Origin: Alkalibaculum bacchi
Lineage (GTDB): Bacteria > Bacillota > Clostridia > Eubacteriales > Alkalibacteraceae
Assembly: GCF_937875145.1 (NCBI RefSeq)
Contig: NZ_CALNCS010000140.1
Location: 1 to 58,172 of the forward strand
Length of the DNA stretch: 58,172 bases
Reading direction: 5' to 3'
Below the pieces are notes generated by a model that saw only the letters and a list, made by a program, of their open reading frames with translations, was not told where the DNA came from and searched no databases. Made by a program: the position numbers and the translations under genes. Shown piece after piece: positions 33,745 through 42,676 of this stretch (positions within the stretch are counted from its first letter, which is position 1; each line of letters starts with the position of its first letter).

Positions 33745-35085
33745 TTATTTAAATTCATTAAGGAATTTTGGAAGTTGCATTGCTTCTTCTGGCCCTACGA
33801 TAATTTCCCAACCTGGTAATTCTTCTTGTAAATCACCTTTTAATACAGCAACTTTACCTGGAAGAACAAGTTTCTTAACTGTTAATTTATCTGCGATGCC
33901 AGTTTCTTTAACTGCATTTGCGATAACGCTTGCACCAAATTTACCAGCAGCCCAAGAAGTTAATACTGAGTATCCACCTGCATCAGGAATTAGTAACCAT
34001 GCTGGTGCTTTTGCACGTTCGATTTCGCCAGATACAACGAAGTATGTAAGAGCAAAGTCAACAGTTAAAAGAACTGGAGAATCTTCTTTAGGGTTAGCAT
34101 ACTCGTAAACTTTAGGTTCAACTCTCATTGGTTTTTGAGGATCTGTGAAGATGTTTTGTCTTAATCCAAAGAAAGGTAATGCTTGTGCATAATTTATGTC
34201 ATTTACTACGATAATAGAACCGTATTTAAGAACATAAGTAGCTGCTAAAGCACTTTCTAAGTATGGATCTCCACCTGCTAATTCATTTACAAATACGATA
34301 GATGGGTAACCAAATACTCTATCTCCACCTGTAATAGCTGTTCTTCTGATTTCAATTGTGTTTTCGAATGTTTTAGCCATGCTTGCTGTGCTAGGATTTA
34401 ATACTAACTCTTTGTAGTCTGCAGCGTGTGCAGCTTCTACTAGGCTGTACATGTCTTCGACTGTATCAGCAGATAATCCTAATACTGCACCATTGCCTTT
34501 TGCAAGTGCTACCATATCATTGATATTATCTTTGTTTGCACCAACTAAAACTGGTTTTGCAGCTTTTACAAGAGCAAGAGCTTCTGTAGCAACAGCAACG
34601 TCAGCACATACAAGTACAACAACCTTGTTTAATGCAGCTACTTTTTCAACAAGCTTGATGTATTTATCTTTATCGCCGTCGAACTTAACACTAACTGCTT
34701 CTGCATTCATTTGTTCGCCGATTCGTTCGTAATCAACTTTTTGAATATTTGCTATTTTTGCATCAACTACATCATCAGCCATAGAATCAGCAAATTGAAC
34801 AGCAATCAAAGGTCTGTTTACTAATGTTTTTTCGTGTCTAAATAATACTGTTTCGCCACCTAGTTTTCTTTCAGCGTCACCAGTTCCAACAGTAATTGTT
34901 TTCATTGGTGGAGCTGTAGCCTCTGCAAGTTTTTCTTTTGCTTCGTCAGATATATGTGGACACTTTCCAATTTCTACTGCACCAGATGCTACTTTCATAG
35001 AGAATGCCATACAAGTAGGGAAACCACATTCCTTACAGTTGGTTCTTGGTGTTAATTTAAATATTTCAATTCCACTTAAAGCCAT
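33745..35085 (-). CDS. acsC: Corrinoid Fe-S protein large subunit
   Basis: A 446-aa gamma subunit of the CODH/ACS corrinoid protein. The N-terminal 4Fe-4S motif has Cys 17, 20, 25 and 42 (CKECGFPTC...GKCP). A TIM-barrel domain follows, and a C-terminal B12-binding domain with VLTSWAAGKFGASVIA binds the corrinoid in base-off form. It carries the methyl group from AcsE to the A-cluster of AcsB. It starts 28 bases after acsD. Confidence 0.97.
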   Translation of the reverse strand: MALSGIEIFKLTPRTNCKECGFPTCMAFSMKVASGAVEIGKCPHISDEAKEKLAEATAPPMKTITVGTGDAERKLGGETVLFRHEKTLVNRPLIAVQFADSMADDVVDAKIANIQKVDYERIGEQMNAEAVSVKFDGDKDKYIKLVEKVAALNKVVVLVCADVAVATEALALVKAAKPVLVGANKDNINDMVALAKGNGAVLGLSADTVEDMYSLVEAAHAADYKELVLNPSTASMAKTFENTIEIRRTAITGGDRVFGYPSIVFVNELAGGDPYLESALAATYVLKYGSIIVVNDINYAQALPFFGLRQNIFTDPQKPMRVEPKVYEYANPKEDSPVLLTVDFALTYFVVSGEIERAKAPAWLLIPDAGGYSVLTSWAAGKFGASVIANAVKETGIADKLTVKKLVLPGKVAVLKGDLQEELPGWEIIVGPEEAMQLPKFLNEFK

Positions 35086-35113
35086 TATCGTTATACCTCC
35101 TTAATGTAAATGA

Positions 35114-36061
35114 TTATCCGATTATACCTTGAACATAAGTTTTCATTGTTTCTAAAGATTTTGGATGTCTTAAAATTACTGCGTCAGATCCTGAAGCGAT
35201 ACAAGCAGAAGCAGTAGAAATTTCCATGTGGATACCTCTTTCTTCTGTTGAACCCCAATCTGGAGCATCTTCTTCTGATGCGATTGATTCTTTAACAGAC
35301 CAAGCTTCTGTAGATACAGGAGTAATGATTGGCATTTGTAATGTCACATCATTTTGACCTAGTGCAGCTAAAAGAATTCTATCCATAGTAGAAGTTACAT
35401 ACTCAAAACCATAACCTACTGTAGCAGCACCAACATTCATGACAATATCTTCTTTCTTTACGCCAAGTTGGGTTAAAAGAATGTTTAATTGTTTTGCTAA
35501 GTTGATATCAACTGAAGACTCAGCACCTACTTTTTGTTTGTAAGCTAATCCAGCTGCAGCTCCAACTGTTTTGTAGTTATCTTCTGTTGCAGAAACTACT
35601 AGGATATTTTTTCCTTCAAGAGCTTCAGATACTGCTTTAAACACTTCAGCATCCTTCTCAACGTTATTGCATCCACCAATAGCTAGTGGAAGAGAAATGC
35701 TTTCGGCAACTTTCTTTGCTAATTCAGCACATTCTGCAGCGCTTTTATTGTCTCCAGATGGGTCAGCACCTATAAATCTTAAGTAAATGAAGTCTGGAGC
35801 ATATTTTTCTTCTACTAATTTTGCCCAAGCAGAAGCGTCGTTTTGAACATCGCCATAAATACCATTAAAAGCGTCAATCCAATCTGTTGGTGCAGTGTCA
35901 AGAATTTCTAATCCTAATTTTGGTGTTTGGCCTTCTGCTCCATCAAAACTATGTAGTGGTAATGCAGTTCTTCCACCGATAGTTATGGCTTTGTCACCAG
36001 TACCAATTACTACTTCACTAATCTTTCCATTATACTTTTTTGCAACTTTGTTGTAAGCCAA
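35114..36061 (-). CDS. acsD: Corrinoid Fe-S protein small subunit
   Basis: A 315-aa TIM-barrel subunit that pairs with AcsC. Recognisable stretches are KISEVVIGTGDKAITIGG near residue 14, DFIYLRFIGADPSG, and a C-terminal RGIHMEISTASACIASGSDA. The start is TTG (36059-36061), with GGAGG 8 bases upstream. It follows the acsF/cooC-like gene by 15 bases. Confidence 0.96.
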   Translation of the reverse strand: MAYNKVAKKYNGKISEVVIGTGDKAITIGGRTALPLHSFDGAEGQTPKLGLEILDTAPTDWIDAFNGIYGDVQNDASAWAKLVEEKYAPDFIYLRFIGADPSGDNKSAAECAELAKKVAESISLPLAIGGCNNVEKDAEVFKAVSEALEGKNILVVSATEDNYKTVGAAAGLAYKQKVGAESSVDINLAKQLNILLTQLGVKKEDIVMNVGAATVGYGFEYVTSTMDRILLAALGQNDVTLQMPIITPVSTEAWSVKESIASEEDAPDWGSTEERGIHMEISTASACIASGSDAVILRHPKSLETMKTYVQGIIG

Positions 36062-36076
36062 TGTGTGAACCTCCTT

Positions 36077-36847
36077 TTAAATAAGTTCTAGTTTATTTAG
36101 TATATCTTTTAATGCCTGTTTTGATATAGAATCATCAGGCATTTGTACTAACGGGATACCTTTTGCATCATATTCTGAAATCGCTGGATCTAATGGCACA
36201 ACACCGAGTAGATTCAAGTTTTGATTTTGAATTTCCTCCATAATGGAATCTGTCAATTCACCATTTGGCGCTTTATTAACTATTAATCCAACTTTTGGAA
36301 TATTTAATTTTAATTCTTCTGCAAGCACTTGAATTCTACCAACAGCTTGTATGCTTCTTCTGGAGTAATCGCTTACTAATAATAACAAGTCCATATTCCC
36401 TACAGTACCTCTGCTGATATGTTCCATACCTGCTTCATTATCGATTATAACATGGTTATAGTTCGTTGATAATTTTTCTATTTGGCGCTTCAAAATACCA
36501 TTAACAAAACAATAACAGCCTTCTCCTTGAGTTCTACCCATGACCAACATGTCAAAACCATTACCTTCACTAACAACGGAGTTTAACTGATACTCTAGAT
36601 ATTCATTTTTTGTCATTCCTGCAGGTATTTGCGTCCCTCTTCTTTCAGCCCAGTTAGCTTCTTCTCGTATGCTGCCAATATCTTGTTCTACATCAATTCC
36701 TAAAACTTCATTAAGATTAGAGTTGGAGTCCGCGTCTACTGCTAAAATAGGACCTTTACCAGCTTGAACTAAATAATGGATAATCAAACCAGTCAAACTA
36801 GTTTTACCAGTACCGCCTTTCCCAGCAACGGCAATTCTTTTGTACAT
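36077..36847 (-). CDS. acsF: CooC/AcsF-type nickel-insertion ATPase
   Basis: A 256-aa MinD-like ATPase. The deviant Walker A is VAGKGGTGKTSLTG, switch I is VDADSNSNLNEVLG, the metal-binding C-x-C is GEGCYCFVNG, and switch II is IIDNEAGMEHISRGT. The family delivers Ni to CODH (CooC) or to acetyl-CoA synthase (AcsF). Its position between acsB and acsD favours AcsF. It has its own promoter candidate in the gap after acsB. It is intact, unlike the second member of the family at 39273-40049, and might cover for it. Confidence 0.92.
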   Translation of the reverse strand: MYKRIAVAGKGGTGKTSLTGLIIHYLVQAGKGPILAVDADSNSNLNEVLGIDVEQDIGSIREEANWAERRGTQIPAGMTKNEYLEYQLNSVVSEGNGFDMLVMGRTQGEGCYCFVNGILKRQIEKLSTNYNHVIIDNEAGMEHISRGTVGNMDLLLLVSDYSRRSIQAVGRIQVLAEELKLNIPKVGLIVNKAPNGELTDSIMEEIQNQNLNLLGVVPLDPAISEYDAKGIPLVQMPDDSISKQALKDILNKLELI

Positions 36848-36942
36848 ATTTTTGCCTCCTTATTTTGTAAAATGGTGTATAGTGCACCTTATGTCAATTT
36901 TATAATTAACTCTCGCAAAACAACATTATATTAACCATATCT

Positions 36943-36972
36943 ATTATAACAAATATTCACCCTAATAGACAA
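36943..36972 (-). promoter_or_regulatory. Internal promoter for acsF-acsD-acsC-acsE
   Basis: Minus-strand TTGTCT (36967-36972), 18-base spacer, perfect TATAAT (36943-36948), 95 bases before acsF. Together with the hairpin just upstream it suggests that this half of the cluster can be transcribed separately. Confidence 0.7.
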
Positions 36973-37052
36973 GTTTTATCTGCATTTTTACTATATTTTA
37001 ATAATACATTTTAATACAATATTTTTGTTTTTTTTTGCTTGAAATAACTAAC

Positions 37053-37074
37053 GGGTCGCTGCACTCAGCGACCC
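37053..37074 (-). terminator. Hairpin after acsB
   Basis: Perfect 9-bp GC-rich stem GGGTCGCTG/CAGCGACCC with a 4-base loop, 31 bases past the acsB stop. The tail on the minus strand is GTTAGTTATTTC, only moderately T-rich, so it may be a partial terminator. Confidence 0.65.
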
Positions 37075-37104
37075 TATAGCCAAGACCTTCTTGAGGTCAA
37101 TTAA

Positions 37105-39231
37105 TTACATTAATGGATCTAAAGTCAAGGCTGGATGTCCTTTTTGTTGTAAGAATTCTAACATGCTTTCAGAATCTGTAGCGATTGTTTCATCACAAAT
37201 CATATCTGAGAAATTATCTATATCGTATAATTCTTTAGCTGCTTTATTTAATCTTTCAGCCACATCGTCTTTTAATTCTTTTGGCATCCAAACGATTCTT
37301 GCGATACCGCCTTCAGCGCTCATGAATTTCTTAGAAGCGATAAAATGTCTACCATGACCCATGAATCCTGGAGTTTGAACTCCACCACCAGTCATAGATG
37401 CTAACTCACCAAATGTCATTCCTACTGGTGTTGAATCAGAGAATTCACGATTTACAATAACTACGCCATTTGCTTCTGGTACAATACCACAGATACACTC
37501 GAAGCAACCACATGAAGTCATTGGATCTTCAAGGATAGAGTACATTGATACTCTAGAAACAGCACCTTGAGAGATAGATTCTACTGCAGCATTCATAGAT
37601 TTCCAGATACCTTTTACTTCGTCTTCTAAACCTTCTTTAAGTACAGGTTGAGCAGATCCAGTTGGGTCTAATTCTTTTGTAGCTTTAGCATCTAACCAGC
37701 TTACTGCACCACAAAGACCTAATCTTTCAGGTGTTACGATACAAACGTGTGCTGGAGCAAAAGATTGACATAAAGAGCAAGAGTAGAATGTATCTACGCT
37801 TTCGTCTGTTAGAGATTCTAATCTTTCATCTCTAGCTTTGTATCTTGGGAATGCTATTTCTTCTTCTAAAGCAGCTACTTTATCAGCGTCAGTGTAAATT
37901 GTAACTTGGCATTTATCTACTACTGTATCAAATTCGTCTTTCATTTTAGCGTAGATAACTTCACCAATATGTTTTAATCTGAAGCCTTTTTCAAACGCTT
38001 CTTTTCCAATACGGATCCAAGCGATATTTCTTTGTCCTATATGCATTACGCCTTCTGTGTAGTTCATGAAATAGTGCAATCTTCTTTCTAATACTGGTTC
38101 AAAGTCAGATTGCATTGCTTTACCAGCTACATCTACAACAATAGCTAATGGCAAATTATAAGGAATTTTATCAGCAGTGTCAATGTCTGGTCCAATCACT
38201 TCGATTTTATGATCTTCTACTTCATTAAGGTCTTTCATTCGAACTAATTCGAATGCTTTTGTCTTGTTTCCACCAAACTCAGAGTGCATATCAGCTTTAC
38301 GGATTCTTTCACCTTCAAAAGCTGAAGCTACGCCAACTGGTACGTCGATTTTTGTAACTTTGATTTTAATTTCTCTTGCTTCTAACGAAGTAGCAACTGT
38401 TTTTTCGTGATCTGGTTGGTATAAAAGTAGTGTAGGAACTTCTGGAACTGGAACATCAAGAACACATGGGAAGCCCAATTCAATAGCAGCAGCACCTGCA
38501 GAAACTAAAATTTCATTGATATCGCCAAATACGTTTACAAATGCTTTTACTCTGTTTTTAGTGTATTCTTTATGTGCTTGTAAATCTCCAGGAGCAACTG
38601 CACCAAAGATTAAACTTGCTCTTATTGCTACTGATACAGCGTGAATTACAGCAGTTAAATCATATCCTAATGGAACAACACGTAGGTCGAAGCCCATTTT
38701 TACGCCTTCTTCTAAACATTGGTCGATTACTTTACCAACTAAGAAAGTAAGAAGACCTTTTTCTTGATATTCTTTTACGATTTTAGCAGCTGTAGCGCTA
38801 TCTTTGCATTCTCCGATGATAACTGGTACACCAGGAATATCACCTGTTACCAAAGGTACACCAAGAGATCTTACTTGAGCATCTGATAAATGTCCTTGGA
38901 TTGGAGCTTTGTATGGTTCATCATCTAATACGTATTTTAATGCTTCAATAATTTCTGATGCTACAGCTGTGCCAAGACCAGCAGTTAAAGCATCTTGTAA
39001 GTGAGTTGTTTCGTTGACTAAGCTTTTTGCTATGCCTACTGCAGCTTCTAATTCACCAAGTGTAGTGATTTTTTTGCCTGTAGCTGCATAAATTACTGGC
39101 AATGAATAAGCTGTATTTGGAAAGCTTACGCTAAAATCTTTGCCCTTTTCATCGATTGCCTTTTGTACTAATTGACCTGCTAGTTCTACTGCTTGGTTTG
39201 CACCTGTGTATATGACCTTAAACAGATTCAT
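37105..39231 (-). CDS. acsB: Acetyl-CoA synthase (CODH/ACS beta subunit)
   Basis: A 708-aa enzyme joining CO, the corrinoid-bound methyl and CoA to acetyl-CoA at the Ni-Ni-4Fe-4S A-cluster. The N-terminal CODH-contact domain is present, and the A-cluster Cys set is visible: CSLCQSFAPAHVC, then GLCGAV, and the C-G-C motif in SCGCFECICG that holds the distal Ni. Full bacterial length (about 700-730 aa), unlike the shorter archaeal CdhC. ATG with AGGAGG upstream; it lies 41 bases after the cooC frame. Confidence 0.97.
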   Translation of the reverse strand: MNLFKVIYTGANQAVELAGQLVQKAIDEKGKDFSVSFPNTAYSLPVIYAATGKKITTLGELEAAVGIAKSLVNETTHLQDALTAGLGTAVASEIIEALKYVLDDEPYKAPIQGHLSDAQVRSLGVPLVTGDIPGVPVIIGECKDSATAAKIVKEYQEKGLLTFLVGKVIDQCLEEGVKMGFDLRVVPLGYDLTAVIHAVSVAIRASLIFGAVAPGDLQAHKEYTKNRVKAFVNVFGDINEILVSAGAAAIELGFPCVLDVPVPEVPTLLLYQPDHEKTVATSLEAREIKIKVTKIDVPVGVASAFEGERIRKADMHSEFGGNKTKAFELVRMKDLNEVEDHKIEVIGPDIDTADKIPYNLPLAIVVDVAGKAMQSDFEPVLERRLHYFMNYTEGVMHIGQRNIAWIRIGKEAFEKGFRLKHIGEVIYAKMKDEFDTVVDKCQVTIYTDADKVAALEEEIAFPRYKARDERLESLTDESVDTFYSCSLCQSFAPAHVCIVTPERLGLCGAVSWLDAKATKELDPTGSAQPVLKEGLEDEVKGIWKSMNAAVESISQGAVSRVSMYSILEDPMTSCGCFECICGIVPEANGVVIVNREFSDSTPVGMTFGELASMTGGGVQTPGFMGHGRHFIASKKFMSAEGGIARIVWMPKELKDDVAERLNKAAKELYDIDNFSDMICDETIATDSESMLEFLQQKGHPALTLDPLM

Positions 39232-39272
39232 TCTGCTTATCCTCCTTTTTACTATCCCATACTTTACTAAAA

Positions 39273-40049
39273 TTAATTAACACTGTCTAACAGTTTTTGA
39301 GTAATCTCTTGGATTGCTGTTTTAAGGGATTCACTAGCCTTGTAGGAGGATGTATTTTCACGGTCTGATACGCTGATTTTTTTATCGTAGTAGATAAAAC
39401 CTAAAGCGTTGTCTTCTCCTACATGGCCTTTAATAAATTCCTCGTCGTCCTTTTCGGTTATCTTATTTCCAATTACCATTACATTGCTTACCCCGATGTC
39501 TCCAGCAAGTTTTTTTACTTTGTCGTACGTTTGGATACTTCTTTCACCAGGTTCAACAACTGTAATAAACGCATCCACGCCACTAGCAGTCCCTCTACCC
39601 AGATGCTCTATGCCTGCTTCCATATCCATAATGACTACGTCTTTTTCCCTAAGGATTAGATGAGTCATAAGATTTCTCAAAAGAACGTGTTCAGCACAAA
39701 CGCAACCAGTACCGCCTGCATCTACACTACCCATAACCTAGACCTTTATCCCATCAAACATGGTTGCATACCTTTCAGGTATATCGTCTACTTTGGGGTT
39801 TAGTTTAAATGTAGACCCGTAAGTTCCACTTGGCGCTCCAGTACGTTCTTCTACCAAATCTTTCATTTCTGAAATTGGTATGATTTTAGATGCATCTCCT
39901 GTGTCCATTCCTAATGCCAATGCAAGGTTGGCATCTGGATCTGCATCTACAGCAAGAACATTGTATCCTAATTCAGCAAAACTTCTGCATAGTGCGGCGG
40001 AGAGAGTCGATTTGCCGACTCCGCCTTTTCCTGTAATAGCAATTTTCAT
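39273..40049 (-). pseudogene. cooC: CooC nickel-insertion ATPase gene interrupted by in-frame TAG
   Basis: Two frames (40049-39738 and 39734-39273) lie in the same reading phase, separated only by TAG (39740-39738) and one Val codon. Together they make a full CooC of about 258 aa: Walker A GKGGVGKST and switch I VDADPDANLALALG in the first part, metal-binding C-x-C (GTGCVCAEH) and switch II MDMEAGIEHLGRGT in the second. CooC matures CODH by Ni delivery. The TAG falls where the paralogue at 36077-36847 has Leu (MLVMG against V-stop-VMG), so one base change would explain it. AAAGG precedes the second part's ATG, so restart is possible. It could be a real nonsense mutation, a sequence error or a split gene. 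Confidence 0.85.
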
Positions 40050-40057
40050 TTAATCAC

Positions 40058-41950
40058 CTATATTCCTAAGCGAGTTCTTTTTTCTTCTATACGGTCGATC
40101 ATAGCTTGAGCAAGTTGAATTGGATCTTCATTAACGAAGAATTTAGCTCCAACTTTTTCTTCAATTCTGTTTGTCAATAAATCTGTGAAATTAGCTGAAC
40201 CAGTTACTGGAGGTGTCACTCCTAAGAATACATCTACACCAGATGTAACGAAATAAGTACCAATAGCGATAGCCTTTTCACTCATCCATTCTGGAGCTGC
40301 TCCAACTACTGGAAGCACAGAGTTATCTACGCCTAAATACTTAGCAACTTCACTTACAAGTAGAAGAATTCTAGTATTGTCTACACATGATCCCATATGT
40401 AGAACTGGTGGAATGCCAACTCTTTCACATACTTCTTTAAGCCCTCTGCCTGCTAGTTCTTTTGCTTCAAATTCCATTAGGCCTGCTTTTGCCGCTGCTT
40501 GTGCTGCACAACCAGTTGTTACAACAATGATGTCATTTTTAATCATTTCTTTCATGATTGTAAGGTGGCTATTGTCGTGAGCAACTCTTGGATTATTACA
40601 TCCTACAACGCCAGCTGCACCTCGAAGTACTCCAGCCATAATACAGTCAGCAAGTGGTTTTACTGTACCTAATTGATCAACATTGCTGTTTACAACTTTA
40701 TCTAATCCGCCAACAATTGTATTGATGCTAAATCCTGCTATGGCTTTGCTTTTGTCTTCTGGAATTAATACTTTGTTTTTATCTCTGTTTTTGTAATTTA
40801 AAACAGCTTCTTTAACGATTTCTGTTGCAATTTCTAATGCACGTTCTTCATCAAACTCGATGAATCTAGCGCCTTCCATTTTTGCTTTTGGAGAAGTTGC
40901 AATAAATTGAGTGTGATAACATTCAGATAATCTTGCAAGTGCTGGGAAGATACATTGTACGTCAACGATTACAGATTCTAATGCACCTGTAATAATTGCA
41001 AGTTCTTGTTGATAGAAGTTACCAGCAACTCGAACACCATGTCTCATTAACACTTCATTACCAGTACAGCACATACCAACTAAGTTGATACCTTCTGCAC
41101 CATTGTCTTTTGCTAATTGAATTAATTCTGGATTTTGAGATGCTAATACAATCATCTCAGACAATCCTGGTTCATGTCCGTGAACAAGAATATTTACCAT
41201 ATTTTCTTCTAGACATCCTAAGTTTGCTTCTGATTCTTTAGCAGTTGGTGTACCAAATATAATATCACTTACTTCAGTACCAAGCATAGATCCGCCCCAA
41301 CCATTAGAAAGTGCAGTTCTCATAGATAATTCAAATATACTTTCTGAATCACTAGCACAACCTATGTGAGTAGAGTGCATGATAGAAACAACTTCTCTAT
41401 CGATTGCTCTTGGTTCAATATTTAAGTCTGCCCATATTTTTTGTCTTTGCTCTGGTGCACGTTTGATAAATCTTTGTGTGCCAAAAGGCTTTCCAAATTC
41501 CATAAGAGCGATTTCTGCAACTTCGTGAGCGATCTCATAAATGTCTCTGCCTTCTGTCTCAACTTCGTACTCTTTTGCAAGGTTTAATAATTTTTCTTCA
41601 TCTTTTATTTGATAGTCACCATCTGGAGCAGTCATATGTAATGTGTGAATAAGACTTCTTGCATGATCTGAATGGGCAGAGGTTCCAGCTGCAACCATTC
41701 TTGCGTAGTTTCTTGCTACGATTGTGTCCGCAGAAGCACCACAAAGACCTCTTTGTGCTCCCTTACCTTCAACTGGGCTAATTCTACATGGACCCATGTG
41801 ACAAATTTTACAACAGATACCTTTTTCACCGAAACCACAACGTGATTTCATTGCAATTTCTCTGTCCCAAATTGTTTCAGCGCCATCTTGCTTTGCTTTT
41901 TCAATTAATGGACCAGCGGTTTTGTCAAACTTTAGAGCTTCATGACTCAT
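40058..41950 (-). CDS. cooS: Carbon monoxide dehydrogenase catalytic subunit
   Basis: A 630-aa Ni-Fe CODH (CooS/AcsA) that interconverts CO and CO2 and supplies CO to AcsB. The N-terminal Cys set of the D and B clusters is at residues 38, 46, 47, 50, 55 and 70 (CGFGEKGICCKICHMGPC). C-cluster motifs follow, including THIGCASDSE, GMCCTGNE, GVVGCNNPR, TTGCAAQAAAK and HMGSCVDNTR. ATG at 41950 with AAAGGAGG upstream is preferred to an earlier in-frame start at 41995. First gene of the cluster. Confidence 0.97.
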   Translation of the reverse strand: MSHEALKFDKTAGPLIEKAKQDGAETIWDREIAMKSRCGFGEKGICCKICHMGPCRISPVEGKGAQRGLCGASADTIVARNYARMVAAGTSAHSDHARSLIHTLHMTAPDGDYQIKDEEKLLNLAKEYEVETEGRDIYEIAHEVAEIALMEFGKPFGTQRFIKRAPEQRQKIWADLNIEPRAIDREVVSIMHSTHIGCASDSESIFELSMRTALSNGWGGSMLGTEVSDIIFGTPTAKESEANLGCLEENMVNILVHGHEPGLSEMIVLASQNPELIQLAKDNGAEGINLVGMCCTGNEVLMRHGVRVAGNFYQQELAIITGALESVIVDVQCIFPALARLSECYHTQFIATSPKAKMEGARFIEFDEERALEIATEIVKEAVLNYKNRDKNKVLIPEDKSKAIAGFSINTIVGGLDKVVNSNVDQLGTVKPLADCIMAGVLRGAAGVVGCNNPRVAHDNSHLTIMKEMIKNDIIVVTTGCAAQAAAKAGLMEFEAKELAGRGLKEVCERVGIPPVLHMGSCVDNTRILLLVSEVAKYLGVDNSVLPVVGAAPEWMSEKAIAIGTYFVTSGVDVFLGVTPPVTGSANFTDLLTNRIEEKVGAKFFVNEDPIQLAQAMIDRIEEKRTRLGI

Positions 41951-42676
41951 TTTTGTAATCCTCCTTTTAAATAACATGACCTTTAAGATACTCAAATAAC
42001 CTGTATATACAACTTTACAATATCAGTTTATATTTTGGTCACGTATTTGTCAATACTTAAATAAAATATTTACGAGTTTTTTGTTAATTTGTTGTCACTT
42101 GTGTAAAACGATTACTTCTTAGTAGTATAAAAGATAAATTTTACCATCCTTTTTATTGTTTGATGAATAAAAAGGTCTCTTATACTATATACCACTTTGC
42201 TTGTTTTTAAAAGACTTTATGTTTAAAGTTATTCTCTTTATAAGATCTTTTAATTTATAATTGAACTATTTTCTAATGAACAAAATGGAAAGATATTATT
42301 ATTATTTTCTGAATCTTCTAACATTTAAAAATGTACATTTATATTTTGCAAAAACAAAATGCAATATCATCAATGTCAATATCTTTTTCTAAAACGACTC
42401 CAATTTGTGACTTATATAACAACTGTAATCGTATTCCTGGTTTTTGTATACACTTAATTTCTTTTCATCTTGTTAATATTTATGCACTAGATTGATTGAA
42501 AGCTTAAATCAGATAGTAGTAGTGGAAAAAGTGAAAAGAACTCACCTATACGCGAGATAAAGAAAGAATTTTCATAATCACCTTCTTTTTGAATATAAAA
42601 GTCACCAAAGTATTAAACGCTGGTGACTACAAAATTATTATACCTGTATCTTTACTTAGAATCAAAATCTAAATGT
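41951..42676. other. Long AT-rich leader of the CODH/ACS cluster and PBP terminator region
   Basis: A 726-base gap with no credible gene. A perfect stem CCTTTTTATT/AATAAAAAGG (42148-42157, 42166-42175) lies in it. Near the right end GTCACC...GGTGAC (about 42601-42627), followed by TTTTATA on the minus strand, is a plausible terminator for the penicillin-binding protein gene. The middle (42200-42540) is AT-rich and I see nothing assignable in it. Confidence 0.5.
42025..42053 (-). promoter_or_regulatory. cooS promoter candidate
   Basis: Minus-strand TTGACA (42048-42053), 17-base spacer, TAAACT (42025-42030), 75 bases before cooS. The -35 is perfect and the -10 weak. Confidence 0.6.

Noticed and set aside
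39738..39740. Pyrrolysine decoding of the cooC TAG
   Set aside because: TAG is the ordinary stop of at least ten other genes here (including cooS, folD, ilvB, btuC, btuF, typA, the corrinoid activator, the flavoprotein and the AcsE-like gene). No pyl gene is seen, and Leu is expected at the site. I keep it only as a remote option.
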